A DNA stretch of 64,000 nt, taken from NCBI GenBank assembly GCA_009760855.2, contig WPIO01000044.1, positions 1,993,393 to 2,057,392 of the forward strand, in the 5' to 3' direction. Both the position numbers and the translations under genes were made by a program. Below are positions 35,060 to 45,530 of the stretch, one piece after another. This DNA is from Cristatella mucedo (taxonomy: Eukaryota > Bryozoa > Phylactolaemata > Cristatellidae). Positions within the stretch are counted from its first letter, which is position 1. Each line of letters begins with the position of its first letter. The notes under the pieces were generated by a model. It had not been told where the DNA came from. It was given only the letters and a program-made list of their open reading frames with translations, and ran no database searches.

Positions 35060-35650
35060 TTAAGCATTACGCGTCGCCCAGCTGAAACTTCCCTCCCCCG
35101 AACCATCGGGACCACGGGTATGAGGTAAGCTACCCAACACCATGCTGTTGTGCTAAAGGTGGCTCGTAGCGCTACGCTTGCAAGTGCGGCAAGGCGGGCC
35201 GATCAAACTGCGAAGTGGGGGGAGTCCCTACAGTTCGGCCCTCCCGCCAGACCTCCCGCCGAGCCTTACGGAATGCCTTATGACGGACTTGAGCTCTCCC
35301 GTGCGGCGTCCCACGGCGGTTGCTGCTTTGGCCGCCTCGGTAGGCATCGTTAGCTGGCTCATGTCTGCGTCTACCGGCCGCGGACGGCTCCTATTACCCA
35401 CAGCAACCCACTCTCAATAGAGCGACCACGCCAGCGACCTGAAACCGCCAGGGTGCCGGGTGACGCTTGAACTTTGAACCCAAGCCGAGCTCTAAGCGCT
35501 AATAGGCCTGGTATAAATGTGCCACGCCCGAATGGGCGTGCAGTCATCACTGATTTGGAGTCCTGACAACCGTGGGTAGGCCAGCCCGCCGGCCAGGAGG
35601 CTCCATGAGGGTTCTCACTGCTGCCACTCACGTATACGCGCTTCTAGCCA
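35060..35650. other. GC-rich, CpG-dense island
   Basis: This stretch is clearly richer in G+C and CpG than its surroundings (for example CGGCCGCCTCGG, ACCGGCCGCGGACGG). It keeps several frames open (80-86 aa on both strands), as expected from GC content alone. It could be a promoter CpG island, the 5' region of a retroelement or a transferred piece. I find no diagnostic motif. Confidence 0.4.
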
Positions 35651-36111
35651 AACGCGTCCATCAAAGATTCGCACTTTATATCACCCTAGAAAATATTACA
35701 GCAAATGTCCGGACGCCTCGTAACAAAAGAGCTTCACGTGACTATTTACCTTAATGCATCACTTAATTTGGATATCAGGTGGAGAGTGCTTGCTCACTCA
35801 AACCACGATTCGGGTTTCGATAGTCTGAGGTATGTCAAAGGGTGGAGGGGTAGATTTGCTCAAGCGGGCCAGCTGCTAACGCCTCTGAGGAAGAGCTGGT
35901 GGGAATTTGCTTACGCTAGCTACCGAAAGGAGGCCGGCAAGACAGCTTCACTAGTAAAGGATCTGCTACGTTCTGTCTAGACAGGAGCCATACCAAATTC
36001 TTCTGGGTTTCACATTAGATCGGTGGAGCTAATCTGGAACAAGTGCACTAATCATTCTTTGTTCTTGTCAAGCTATTCATTAGTCAATATGCTGAGTGGG
36101 TCATCGTGCTA
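35651..36111. other. No recognised feature; one 91-aa plus frame
   Basis: The plus frame 35705-35980 contains RGRFAQAGQLLTPLRKSWWE and KEAGKTASLVKDLL, protein-like but unassigned. Confidence 0.25.
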
Positions 36112-36246
36112 AGCTGGTTTGGTCCAGCGGTTAAGGTGCTCGCCCCGACCAAGGTCTGGCTGAGGTCATGGGCTCAAGCCACGAGCCATATGTGAAGCGC
36201 CTGAATAGAAATTAAGTTCTCTTAGGGCGCTTAACAAATAAATTGT
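36112..36246 (+). mobile_element. SINE-A copy, close to consensus
   Basis: Plus orientation: TTGGTCCAGCGGTTAAGG (A box), GCTCGCCCCGACCAAGGTC, B-box-like GGGCTCAAGCC, body, tail AAGCGCCTGAATAGAAATTA..CTCTTAGGGCGC ending TTAACAAATAAA. Confidence 0.9.
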
Positions 36247-36419
36247 ATAGAAACCTTCACGCTCACCCTGCACTGGCTGCACATGGTTTTACGGAGTCAC
36301 TGCATGGCGATGTTTTGATCGCGGCGTCAACATTTAAGAGTAATTTATATGATTCCTTAGTTATTGTTCGCTTATTTTCGGGCACTTCGCGCTTATTTTG
36401 TACCTTCTGTACAATGCTA

Positions 36420-36775
36420 ATCAACATAGGGCCTCGCGGCTAGTTTTATTTGATCTCTCAGCAGTATTCGACGAAAATAATCATCCATAATCATTCGTCC
36501 AGAGCACCTCTCGGTGTGCCCATACCCCACTGGCCTCGTGCTAAATTGGATGAGTCCTACTTCAGTGAGAGATGTCGAAGTGTGGATGCAAATGCTAACG
36601 GTCATTCGGGAGCCCTTAAAGTATGCGATACCTCACGGTCCAATCCAAGGCCCGCTTTGTTTGCCTATGCATACTTTCTCTGGCTGATGTAATCTCACAA
36701 TACAATCGCGGCTTTCACTTCCATGCCGATGAAACTCGACTCCACTACTCTTTGGCTTAACTCAGCTCTACGTTC
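36420..36775 (+). mobile_element. LINE-A RT fragment, copy 1
   Basis: Frames carry FDLSAVFDENN, SLADVISQYNRGFHFHADE and related RT pieces in order, heavily shifted. It stops where the 5' end of another LINE-A RT begins. Confidence 0.65.
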
Positions 36776-36779
36776 GACT

Positions 36780-37560
36780 CACTTCCGACTTACAACAAAC
36801 TTCTTAGGAATGCAGACTCAGGTTGAGTCTCTCTGCTTGTATTTCTCGATCTTTCGGCAGCTTTTGTTGCTATCGATCACCAAGTCTTTCTCGGTCGCCT
36901 TTTCACTGGTACTGCACTGCAATGGTTTAAGCCCTATCTCAGTAGAACACTCCTGAGTATTGATGTGAACGGAAAAAGATCGTCCGAGGAATCACTAAAG
37001 TATGGGGTACCGCAGCGCCCTGTACTTGGTCCGGTTCTTTTCACAGTTTCTACTCTCCCTCTTGCCGATGTTATTACAAGGCCCAATCTAGGTTTCCACT
37101 TCTGTACAGATGACACTCCGTTGTACCGTTGCTCTGATCCCACCCAGCCCTCCAGCAGCTGAATTCTCTCAACTCCCTTACTGCATGTATTTATGATATT
37201 CTCACATGGATGACAACAAACTGCAACTAAATTAAATAATGATAAAACCAACTTTTAGTTATGGGCAAACCAGCTGTGGTTCAGAAATTTAAAAACCGCA
37301 AGCTCAAAATTGGCTCTGCCAGTATATCTGCAGTTAAATCTGCAGGAAATCTAGGTGTCCTATTTCAATGTGAACTTTCATTAGACGGTCACATCAGCAC
37401 CACAGTCAAGCATGCCTTCTTTCAGCTACATAACTTTACTCAAATTTGGGCTTGCTTAGACAGTGATACTACATCTAAATTGGTCATTGCATTTGTGACA
37501 TCCAGTCTGGACTTCTGTAACTAACCGCTTGCTGGTCTTCCGGTCTGTGCAATCAGGCGT
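36780..37560 (+). mobile_element. LINE-A RT fragment, copy 2
   Basis: It restarts at an earlier RT position (TQVESLCLYFSIFRQLL, equivalent to the FDLSAAFD block in another frame) and continues through YGVPQRPVLGPVLFTVSTLP, FHFCTDDTPLY and SKLVIAFVTSSLDFCN. It ends abruptly at 37560, where a LINE-B begins in the opposite direction. Defective. Confidence 0.7.
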
Positions 37561-37870
37561 TTGTAATGTTATGTAATGTATCTCCGTCAGTAACTCCACA
37601 AAGTCATAAAAACCATGTGGGTGTTACGCAGGAGAGTTTTGTATAGCGCACTCACAGCCTAAGCGGCTTTCGGTACGCATTCGGTAGCCAACAGACTTCG
37701 TCTCGCGCAACAAAGAGAAAGTGGGAAGCATAGCAGAGTCAGGAGAGCAGTTGAGGTAGTGAGTAGCATGGAAGTAGCAGCTCAGGACCACTGAAAAGGA
37801 TGAGCCATAGTCGGCCGTAGGAGAGTAGTTGCAGGTATACTACAAGGTATACTACATATTTAGGAGATAG
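37561..37870 (-). mobile_element. LINE-B 3' fragment
   Basis: Minus orientation. The 3' region begins at plus GTAATGTATCTCCGTCAGTAAC and carries CACTCACAGCCTAAGCGGC, as in the copies at 29776 and 40012. Only a trace of the ORF is left. Confidence 0.75.
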
Positions 37871-38389
37871 GGATTCTAAAACTTGGATAGCCGTTAGTGA
37901 CGATCGTCTGTTTGGTGACCAATCGATTACAAAGCTGGAGTGTATAGTCCACGCGAGCAAAAGGCACAAGGTACAATTCGCAGAGGCTGAAGAAAAGCAA
38001 GAAGAAAGACTACCCCCTCCCCCCCCCCTCTACTACCGAAGGGTTCACTCGGCCGCTGCGCTTACAGACATTGCAAAGTATTAGCAGAAACAATTTGCAA
38101 ATGCCGTCATATATAATCCCAGTAATCTAGAAGGCATGGGGACTGGTTTGTGGCAAACCTGTCACCACACTTTTTGATTAGGGAAGAACCGGCTCACAAG
38201 CTTTATACCGAAGGTGCTACATCAGACTGCCCATGTTAAAAGGCGGTAGCTCGAAATGAGGTGCACGGTCACAACGTGTCTAGACACCACGTCGTAGAAC
38301 CCGGTACAAAAAAGTACCTAAGAGATGTATATGTACCCAGGCTAGGTTCGGTTGGCTGGGACCGGACGGCTGTAACGAGGGTAAGGGTC
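37871..38389. other. No recognised feature
   Basis: Contains an (C)n run near 38012-38028. No coding or repeat family seen. Confidence 0.3.
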
Positions 38390-38951
38390 GCCGGCTAGGC
38401 CGGGGTCGGACCTAAGGCATGGCCGCATGTGCTGTGACGTGAGGTCACCGGGGCTCTTGGGTAGGAGAAGTTGGCCGAGTATGTCGCGGTGTTGGAGGCT
38501 CCCGGTCTCACTGAGTTATGCACCTGGATGGATGCAGGCGTGCTCCGGCAATGTGGCCGAGAACGCATGGCAACGAGTGTCCAAGGCCCGAGCGGAGCTG
38601 GATAGCACGCTCGTTGTTGAGACTTGTATATTCCGCGTTCCCAGTGTAGCGTGTTAGTGACCCCCCCCCCCGTGAGTTGGCGTCTTTTGGCGGAAGCTCT
38701 CGACTGTGGTGGACGTTGACTCCGACTAGCCAAGCAGTTACTCAGCCAGCCGAATCTTTTACGGCGTACGCTGGTACTGTTGGATTCGAGTCGGTACAAC
38801 GGCGGGCCTTCGGAGGCCGACTGACCAACTAACACGTTTGTTCACGCTTGCTTCGTCGTCTTGCCCCCTATAGTGTACTTTGTGTAGGACCCTCCATGTA
38901 GACTTGTTTAGTTCCCCTATTGTTGTTGGCGCATGCCTTATTGTAAAGGTG
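38390..38951. other. GC-rich stretch next to the solo LTR
   Basis: CpG-rich, with a C11 run at 38660. Frames on both strands (76 aa plus 38427-38657; 146 aa minus 38395-38835) are open because of composition. It could be a fragment of another LTR element or an island, but no LTR border, primer site or protein motif is seen. Confidence 0.35.
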
Positions 38952-39230
38952 TGTTATGTTACTGTGTCTCCGGCTGCAGCAGCGCTAGTGAAGTCTCACG
39001 GAGACACGAGCGGGCGAACGTAAGCGGTAAACGAGACTCGATCTTTATTCTCCCAGCGGGTACATATATGAGCTAGGGGCTGAATCACCACAGATAAGGG
39101 AGTGCATCCGTGGTGAGCCACCGTGGTCGGCCACATGCCTACATCAAAGGCAGCACCGAGCCAACCGTCCAACCACCCGCCGAGAGCGGGGCAAACACGA
39201 GTGGCCGAGAAGCAACAGGCGCACACAACA
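38952..39230 (-). mobile_element. Solo LTR of the Ty3/gypsy family at 49488
   Basis: The minus strand begins TGTTGTGTGCGCC and ends AACATAACA, and matches the LTRs of the full-length element throughout (TTGCTTCTCGGCCACT, GCTCGT, AATAAAGATCGAGTCTCG, GCTCACGTTCGCCCGCTCGTG). It has the TG..CA ends of an LTR. GGTG lies directly on both sides (38948-38951 and 39231-39234), a 4-bp target-site duplication. No internal retroviral sequence adjoins it, so the internal part was lost by LTR-LTR recombination. It carries insertions relative to the other LTRs (279 versus 263-266 bp). Confidence 0.85.
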
Positions 39231-39394
39231 GGTGTTTAACCTGACGACCGCGCGTCTTACGCTAGCTCGGCGGCATGGCGAGCGGCAGCGTAGCCGGAGT
39301 ATGGCGCGGCTTGGCGGGAAATAGCCTTTGACCCCTGGAACTCGGCTACATGTATATGAAAAATGCATCAGACTCTCTCTCCTGAGTAAATGTC
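39231..39394. other. Short unassigned stretch
   Basis: GC-rich flank of the solo LTR; nothing recognised. Confidence 0.3.
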
Positions 39395-39735
39395 TGCATG
39401 GTCAAACTCAAAACAATAATGAATCACTGCACAATCTTATCTGGACAGAGACGACAAAGAAGTACTTTGGGGGCATTCTGTAGTATTGTTGGCAGTGTTT
39501 GATGCAGCAATACAAAAAATGAGGGAATTGGCCGTATGCCAGTATTCAGGAGGTTAGGCATTCATGTGGAACAGTGGATGCGAAGATTTATGGTACGACA
39601 TGACAAGGACAGCAAAAGAAATGCAGAAGCAAAGGCAAGATCTAAGCAAACGAACATTAGCTTAGGTAGGAAGCCTGTACAAAGGCAAAAGAAAGATTAC
39701 TCTTACTGCCCTGTTGAGGGATCCTTGTAGTTGCT
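39395..39735 (+). pseudogene. Transposase-like fragment of a DNA transposon
   Basis: Plus frames read NNNESLHNLIW near 39408, then GRMPVFRRLGIHVEQWMRRF and a basic RHDKDSKRNAEAKARSKQ tail ending at 39730. The NESxHNxxW..LGI..Dxxr order resembles the C-terminal part of large transposase-like proteins common in invertebrate genomes (Mutator/Kolobok-type, from memory). A stop and frameshift separate the two parts, so it is inactive. Identity is tentative. Confidence 0.4.
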
Positions 39736-40011
39736 GCTCATTAGAAAGCTGGTGTAAAGTAAACATGAGTTGCTAACGTGCCTGTCTGCCACTGTGTATT
39801 GTCTTGGTATGAGCAGAAAGACTGCCTTTTTCAATACAATTGTCTTCGTGAGTGCACAGCAGCTTCTGCTGTAACTCGACGCCAGTAACTTATTGTACTC
39901 GTGGTCGTCGGTTGTCTGTTTTTGTACTAGCCAGAACTTCTGGTTTTGGCTCTGGAGGCTGCAATGATGAATGCTAGCAAAGGATTATCAAGGCTGATTT
40001 GGTATGTAATG
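39736..40011. other. No recognised feature
   Basis: Nothing recognised. Confidence 0.3.
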
Positions 40012-40690
40012 TAATAATGTATCTCCGTCTGTAACTCCACAAAGTCATGAAGATCGTGTGGGCGTTACGCAGGAGAGTTTTGTATAGCGCACTCACAGCC
40101 TAAGCGGCTTTCGGTACGCATTCGGTAGCCAACAGACTTCGTCTCACGCAACAAAGAGAAAGTGGGAAGCATAGCTGAGTCAGGAGAGCAGTTGAGGTAG
40201 TGAGTAGCATGGAAGTAGCAGCTCACGACCGCTGAAAAGGGTTAGCCATGGTCGGCAGTAGGAGAGTAGTTGTCATTGCGTAAGAATTGTGGAAGCGAGT
40301 TCCACAGTCTAGGACCTGCAGAGCTAAAGCTTCCGTCGCCAACGGTCTTTAAGCGGAGGAATGGAAAAGCTAATTTATTTTCCACACAGGACCTGAGGGC
40401 GCGAAGAGGCTGAAACTGGTGCAGCAGGTCAGCTAGGTACGAAGGAGCCAAGCCATGCCTGGCCTTATGGATAAGCGTAAGAACTTTGCTCTGTATCCGT
40501 TGCTCAACCGGCATCCATTCTAGCTCTTTTAGCAAAGGAGACAAGTGCTCAAACTTCTGGGACTTGAAGACTAGCCTTGCAGCCATATTCATTGTCAGCT
40601 GCACTGGCCTAATAGCTTTCTTTGGTAGCCCAGCCAAAAGGGAATTACAATAATCAACCCGAGACAGAACTAAGGAGCTAGTTAAATTTT
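40012..40690 (-). mobile_element. LINE-B copy with intact 131-codon C-terminal frame
   Basis: Minus orientation. The frame 40637-40242 reads AGLPKKAIRPVQLTMNMAAR, LVFKSQKFEHLSPLLKELEW, MPVEQRIQSKVLTLIHKARH and then NKLAFPFLRLKTVGDGSFSS and GPRLWNSLP, the thumb/C-terminal part of a LINE reverse transcriptase. The 3' region runs to about 40012 with GTGCGCTATACAAAACTCTCC. 5'-truncated just before the palm motifs, so it is not functional, but it is the least decayed LINE-B here. Confidence 0.8.
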
Positions 40691-43600
40691 TTCATCAGTA
40701 ATAATAAAAAATTTAGTACTCTGAGCTACTCCAGAAGGACAATAGGACATTGTCTGCAACTTCTGTAATTTAACGTACGATGGACATCAAGGTAAGTCGC
40801 GGGAAGCTATTTCGTGGAACAAGCTGGCAACTTTGCCTGTTTTCTGACCAGTCAGAGTGTGCGCCACATCAATTATTACAGCCTGGACAAAACCGTACCA
40901 ATTGACTTGAAATTTGGAATGTAAGTTGGGCTCACCTGCCTCCGGAACAAGACCTGCTCATATTCGCATCATCCATCAGTCAGTATAGCTGCACGTCACA
41001 AACGGCCTTGAACTTGAGATTGGTGACATTTCCGTAAAGTTAACACGTCGAATTAATTTTGTTGTAGAATGCCATGTTTCAGAACCACATTTTCCGCATC
41101 TTTTGAGGGGTTTGGCTTAATTTTACGGTTTGCGGTGTTGAATCTGTTGATGTTTTTAGACAGCCATGTTTGGCTAATGTTAGCTAAAAACGTGACCTTG
41201 ACTTATACAGGTCATCAGAAGGTCAACACCACACTGTGAATACATCAAAAGATAGCTTATTTACCCTTGTTATTTGTGCCAAATTTCTTGCCAATCGTTA
41301 CATTATTGTTTGAGAAATGTTAATAAATGTAATATAAGGAAGAGAAATCCTACAGGGATTGGGGGCATAACTCCACATTCCTCGGCCGTTCCCCTTGAAA
41401 CAGTTATCAAAGAAGACACTTAATATCCGAGCTCAAGAATGACGGTCGTATTGCAGCATCGCCAATTACATGAACAAAGTCTTCACTCCAACTGCACGCT
41501 TTGGGTGTCCTGTAAGTATGAGTTTGGTTGTATCATCCCTTAGTTTGGAAAAACTGGCCAACATCCAGAATACAATTCGCATGGTAAGCGTTCAGTTTGT
41601 GACTCAGCGCAGCTGATTCCGATTATTTAAATGGCGAATGCAGCTGGGTATCTTCAATATGGAAGTGAGACTCGATCATTGTCGAGCGCCCGCTACGAGC
41701 GATGCGTTTGTGGGAGAGATCTTTGAGCTAAAAAATCTTCACCTTCGCGTCGGTAACAGTATTTTTCTTTCAGCATTCGGAGTTACGCTTCGATGCCCCA
41801 GAGGCTTACGAGCTGTGTGCGTCCCATTTGCATGTACATTTTTGGCAAAAATATTTATATCTTAACATCCGGGCCAAAATATTTCTCAGAATAAAATAGC
41901 TTCACGAGTAGCGTTATGCTCTAGGCGCCCAGAAAGACCGTGGGCTTTCGATTGAACTTCCGTCAGATTGAACTTCCGTCAGAGCAGTGGCTGTCTTAAC
42001 TGTAGGACTTAACCCATACCGTTTTATATTTTTCAGAACTCAGTCCGCAGATCAAAATCTTCTGATTCCTTAGGTATGTACTAGCTCATGCTTGCGTTTA
42101 CGACAAACACGGTGTAACGGCTTCTTTGTTAATTTATTTGGCCCCCAAACAAGTCTATGTCAGAGCGTATGCTCCGGTCTCACCTAGATGTAGAAGCCTT
42201 TAAACATCGGCAGATTAAAGGATTTTTTAACGCTCACCAGGATAGAGATTATCAGTCGCTTTTACGCAAGATGGGGTGCTTTAGTTGCAAGCGAGCCGGT
42301 GCTTATGCGAATTCCACCCACTTGGTAGAATCCCAAATATAATTTAGCGTCCGCCCCACGATCAATTCTACCGCTTATCAATCGCACGCAGACGCCAACC
42401 ACGCTGAGCGACCCAACTCTGTCGTAACCGATAGGAACCGTAAGCAGAATGTGGCGCCAGCAACGGAGTACGGCACGAAGCAAGCTCTCGCATTGCTTTA
42501 GACCCCGGGCTGCGGCAACCCCTGTCGCCTTTTGGCTTCCGCTGTGAGACTATGCTTACACGCAGACAGGATCTCGGCTTTCGCACGTACGGTGCGTAAG
42601 GTTAAAACAGTTTGGCAACCATAATCTGGCTGATCCAGAATGCCACCGTTTCACTGACCCCTCTTTAAATTAAGGCCGGCCTGTGCCAGAATGATACTGG
42701 CAAACTAACACAACTAACTACGGTATGTGTCAGCGTTTGTTTTCGCCACCTCGTTAGGCTCTAAAATAAACTATTAGTACGGATTTTTGGACTTCTTTGC
42801 AGCTGTCATTCGAGCCGTGGAGTATTCATCTTCATTAATATAGCTGTCACAGTAATGAGTTGAGCTTCAATGTATCCCCTCGGTCATTAGAGTCGTGACT
42901 TTACTTGGATGGAGACAGGTGGGTAACCTTAAGCTTCAACCTCACCTTAACCTTTCACCTTAAGCTTCAACTTCATCTACATAGTTACCCGAAACGAGCT
43001 CAAACTAGAACGTCTTTTTTCTATAGAACTAAAGGAAGAGTAGATCTCTCAAGTCACATCTTTGCATGAACGATTGAATCTGCTGACTGCGACTTACTAG
43101 GTTCATTACTGACGTTGTTCCTGTTTTGTCAGTCCACAACTTAGTTAGACAGAATGTGGGATATGATTTATAACTTCCAGAGTGCAGCATCTCTAAGGAG
43201 CACATGCCCACCTGGAGTCTTTCGAAGCGTAGTGACGAGTTAAGTTAGTTTGAATCGCAGCTACATATCCGACCCATTAGCTTTTACGAAACTAATCCGA
43301 CCACAGCAGCATAGTCGTAGCCGTACAAATTTTTGTGCAATGCAGAAAGGTTATGACATTCACCGAATTGCTATGTCAGTAAAATCAATGCAGAAGGCAC
43401 GTGGACATTATGACACGAAAAGGAAGAAGCTCCCTTAAATCGGCAAAATGCGAAGACGGAGTCATGGAAGCACAGAAAGAATGAAACTGACAGGCAGTAT
43501 TCTCTAGAATAATATAGTATCGGCAAGTAGCATTGGTTGTGGCAATATAGCACTGTCACCACATTGAACATTTCCAAAACTCTTCCTCATCTGGCATGTT

Positions 43601-43902
43601 GCAAGGATTGGGAAAAGTCACACTACTCGTAGGGCAGACACTATCGCAGTAGTAGGCTCGCAGAGAATTAGACCAGCCTGTCCAGCATTATGACAGCAGT
43701 TAATAACCTCAGTAGTTTGGAGAGCAGATGTTTCGGAGCAAGTTAGGACTTCCAAAAGGCCATTGGCTATAACTGGCACGAGAAGAATGTCCACTTTGTT
43801 TCTCGCATCGACAGTCAAGCCTTGATACCAGAAACTTGCACACTTTCAGCAGCCACTTTACACTCTCCCGTAAAATCATAAACTCTGGCTTAAAAAATAC
43901 TA
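40691..43902. other. Long unassigned stretch
   Basis: No confident gene. Parts near 40880-41330 (paired TGACCTTGACTT/AAGGTCAA motifs, TTTCTTGCCAAT) look like an old dispersed repeat. Plus frames at 41638-41865 and 42157-42342 (the latter with RQIKGFFNAHQDRDYQSLLR) are protein-like but unassigned. Between 42940 and 42975, TTCAACCTCACCTTAACCTTTCACCTTAAGC is a local imperfect duplication. Confidence 0.35.
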
Positions 43903-44066
43903 GCTGATTTAGTAGCCTCTTTTGTATAGCGACAGAAGAGCCTTTACGGCTATCACCATCAATTGCATCTGCGATAAATGATTGCCTACCGCTTGATTGG
44001 AACCCACAACCTAGGTCCCGAGGTCATAAAAAGCAACCGCCTAACCTAGTGTGCCACCACAGCTTA
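43903..44066 (-). mobile_element. SINE-B copy (left half of an inverted pair)
   Basis: Minus orientation: head AAGCTGTGGTGGCACACTAGG, degraded B box (GGTTCCAATC), tail TCTTCTGTCGCTATACAAAAGAGG. Its head directly abuts the head of another SINE-B in plus orientation. Confidence 0.85.
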
Positions 44067-44208
44067 GCCCAGAGTGCTCGCTCTTCACGACTTAGGTTGT
44101 GGGCTCGAGTCCTGCAGTGGGAAATCCTGTATTGCCGACTGCAAGCGGCGTTGACAGCTGCTAAGGCTCTTCTGCTGATATATAAATGAGGCTGTTAGAT
44201 CAGCTAAG
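44067..44208 (+). mobile_element. SINE-B copy (right half of an inverted pair)
   Basis: Plus orientation: short head, B-box-like GGGCTCGAGTCC, body and the AAATGAGGCTGTTAGATCAGC end. Together with 43903-44066 it can form an imperfect hairpin of about 130 bp per arm. Confidence 0.8.
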
Positions 44209-44335
44209 CTTTTTTCTGTCTCAAGTTGTACGTTAGTTTTCACGGTTTCACCACGCGGACCTTTAACTATGACTTGCACCTCTTGCTCTCTGGTCACAGT
44301 ATCTCCTTTCACATCTCTTAGTTCAGCGTAAGTAG
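44209..44335 (-). CDS. Candidate coding fragment beside the SINE-B pair
   Basis: The minus frame reads DVKGDTVTREQEVQVIVKGP and RGETVKTNVQLETEK before entering SINE sequence. Composition and alternating hydrophobic pattern look protein-like (beta-rich). An AG lies at 44336 (GAACTAAG), but no donor is clear. It may be an exon, a transposon gene fragment or chance. Confidence 0.25.
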
Positions 44336-45131
44336 GTCGAATCCCGAAGCGAAGTAGGATTCACTATCGCGGGGCGGCTGAAATGTAAAAATGTAAAATT
44401 AAATGAAATGTAAAAAGTTGTCAGCTGCAGGACACTCGGCATAGGCAAGCCAGTCTATGACTTGGGGCACGATGGGCAATGACAAAGTTACCCTTTGGAT
44501 AGTCTGTTAGGATTAATAGTGAGAGACGGCGAGAACTCCAGTGCTGAGTTCTCGCCCCGCTCCTCCCCTTTTAGTCAAACAGTACTCGCACCCCGCCCGA
44601 CGGAGTGCTGGCGTTCCTGGAAACATCGGTCAGCTACGGCGGAAGGACACAAGAAACCGGTTACCCCGGTACTCAGTTAAGTGCCCGTGAATTCTCTGCT
44701 CCCACGTAGTATGTTTTCCTTAGGGCCGCCTAGGCTCAAGCTCTCGATGAGCTTAGACGAGCTTCGCGGTCGGGGCCTGTTTAGCTGGGTTTAAACAGTG
44801 ATGTTTGCTTCTCACGTCTGCCCTGCTTGAGTTTTCGTTATTTATGTCACCAATACTTTGAAGGGGGATCGATAACTTGGGGAAGAATTTACGAAGACTC
44901 AGCAGCCAAGCGTAGTTCTACTTCTTGGCCAAGGTGCAGGTAAGACATAGCAGACGACCAATCGTAGGTGCCGTCAAGGGCTCGCCTTCTTCATTGGCCT
45001 GAAAAGCGTAGTGGACGAATCGATCATCAAAATCATCGAAGCGTTCCACGTGAGTTCTTTCTTGTGGAGAACAGCGTGCTGGTCATGCGAGAATCGGATT
45101 GTGAGGCGGCGGTCGATGAAGGCCCTTGTGG
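44336..45131. other. No confident feature
   Basis: Unassigned. The plus frame 44495-44680 and GC-rich patches show no motif. Confidence 0.3.
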
Positions 45132-45275
45132 AGCTGATGTGGTCCAGCGGTTAAGGTGCTCGTCCGGCCCAACCAAGGTCTGGCTGTGGTCGTGGGCTCG
45201 AGCCCCGAGGCATATGTGAAGCATCTGAATAGAGATTAAGTTCTCTTGAGGTGCTATACAAATAAAAATATATAT
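45132..45275 (+). mobile_element. SINE-A copy
   Basis: Plus orientation: TGTGGTCCAGCGGTTAAGG, a 6-base insertion in the middle (GTCCGGCCCAACC), GGGCTCGAGCCCCG, tail AATAGAGATTAAGTTCTCTT ending TATACAAATAAA and then (TA)n to 45290. Confidence 0.9.
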
Positions 45276-45379
45276 ATATATATATGTATATAATTATCCA
45301 GGAGATAATCATTTCGGAGGGTCATTTTCTACCTCCCTATCAAAGCAATTTTCTCATAAATATAAATCAATTATATTTA

Positions 45380-45530
45380 CCTGGTATAGCGCCCTAAGAG
45401 AACTTAATTTCTATTCGAGTGCTTCATTTGTGCCACGGGGCTCGAGAAAGTGACCACGGTCACAAGTACTTTCATCTTGACCTTGATCGTTAAAGGTGAG
45501 CCTTAGCCACTGGGCCTACCAGCGCAGGAG
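45380..45530 (-). mobile_element. SINE-A variant
   Basis: Minus orientation. Tail and B-box regions match SINE-A, but the segment between B box and A box is replaced (GACCACGGTCACAAGTACTTTC), with a GACCTTGATCGTTAAAGGTG unit. The copy at 55262 shares the last trait, suggesting a subfamily. Confidence 0.65.
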
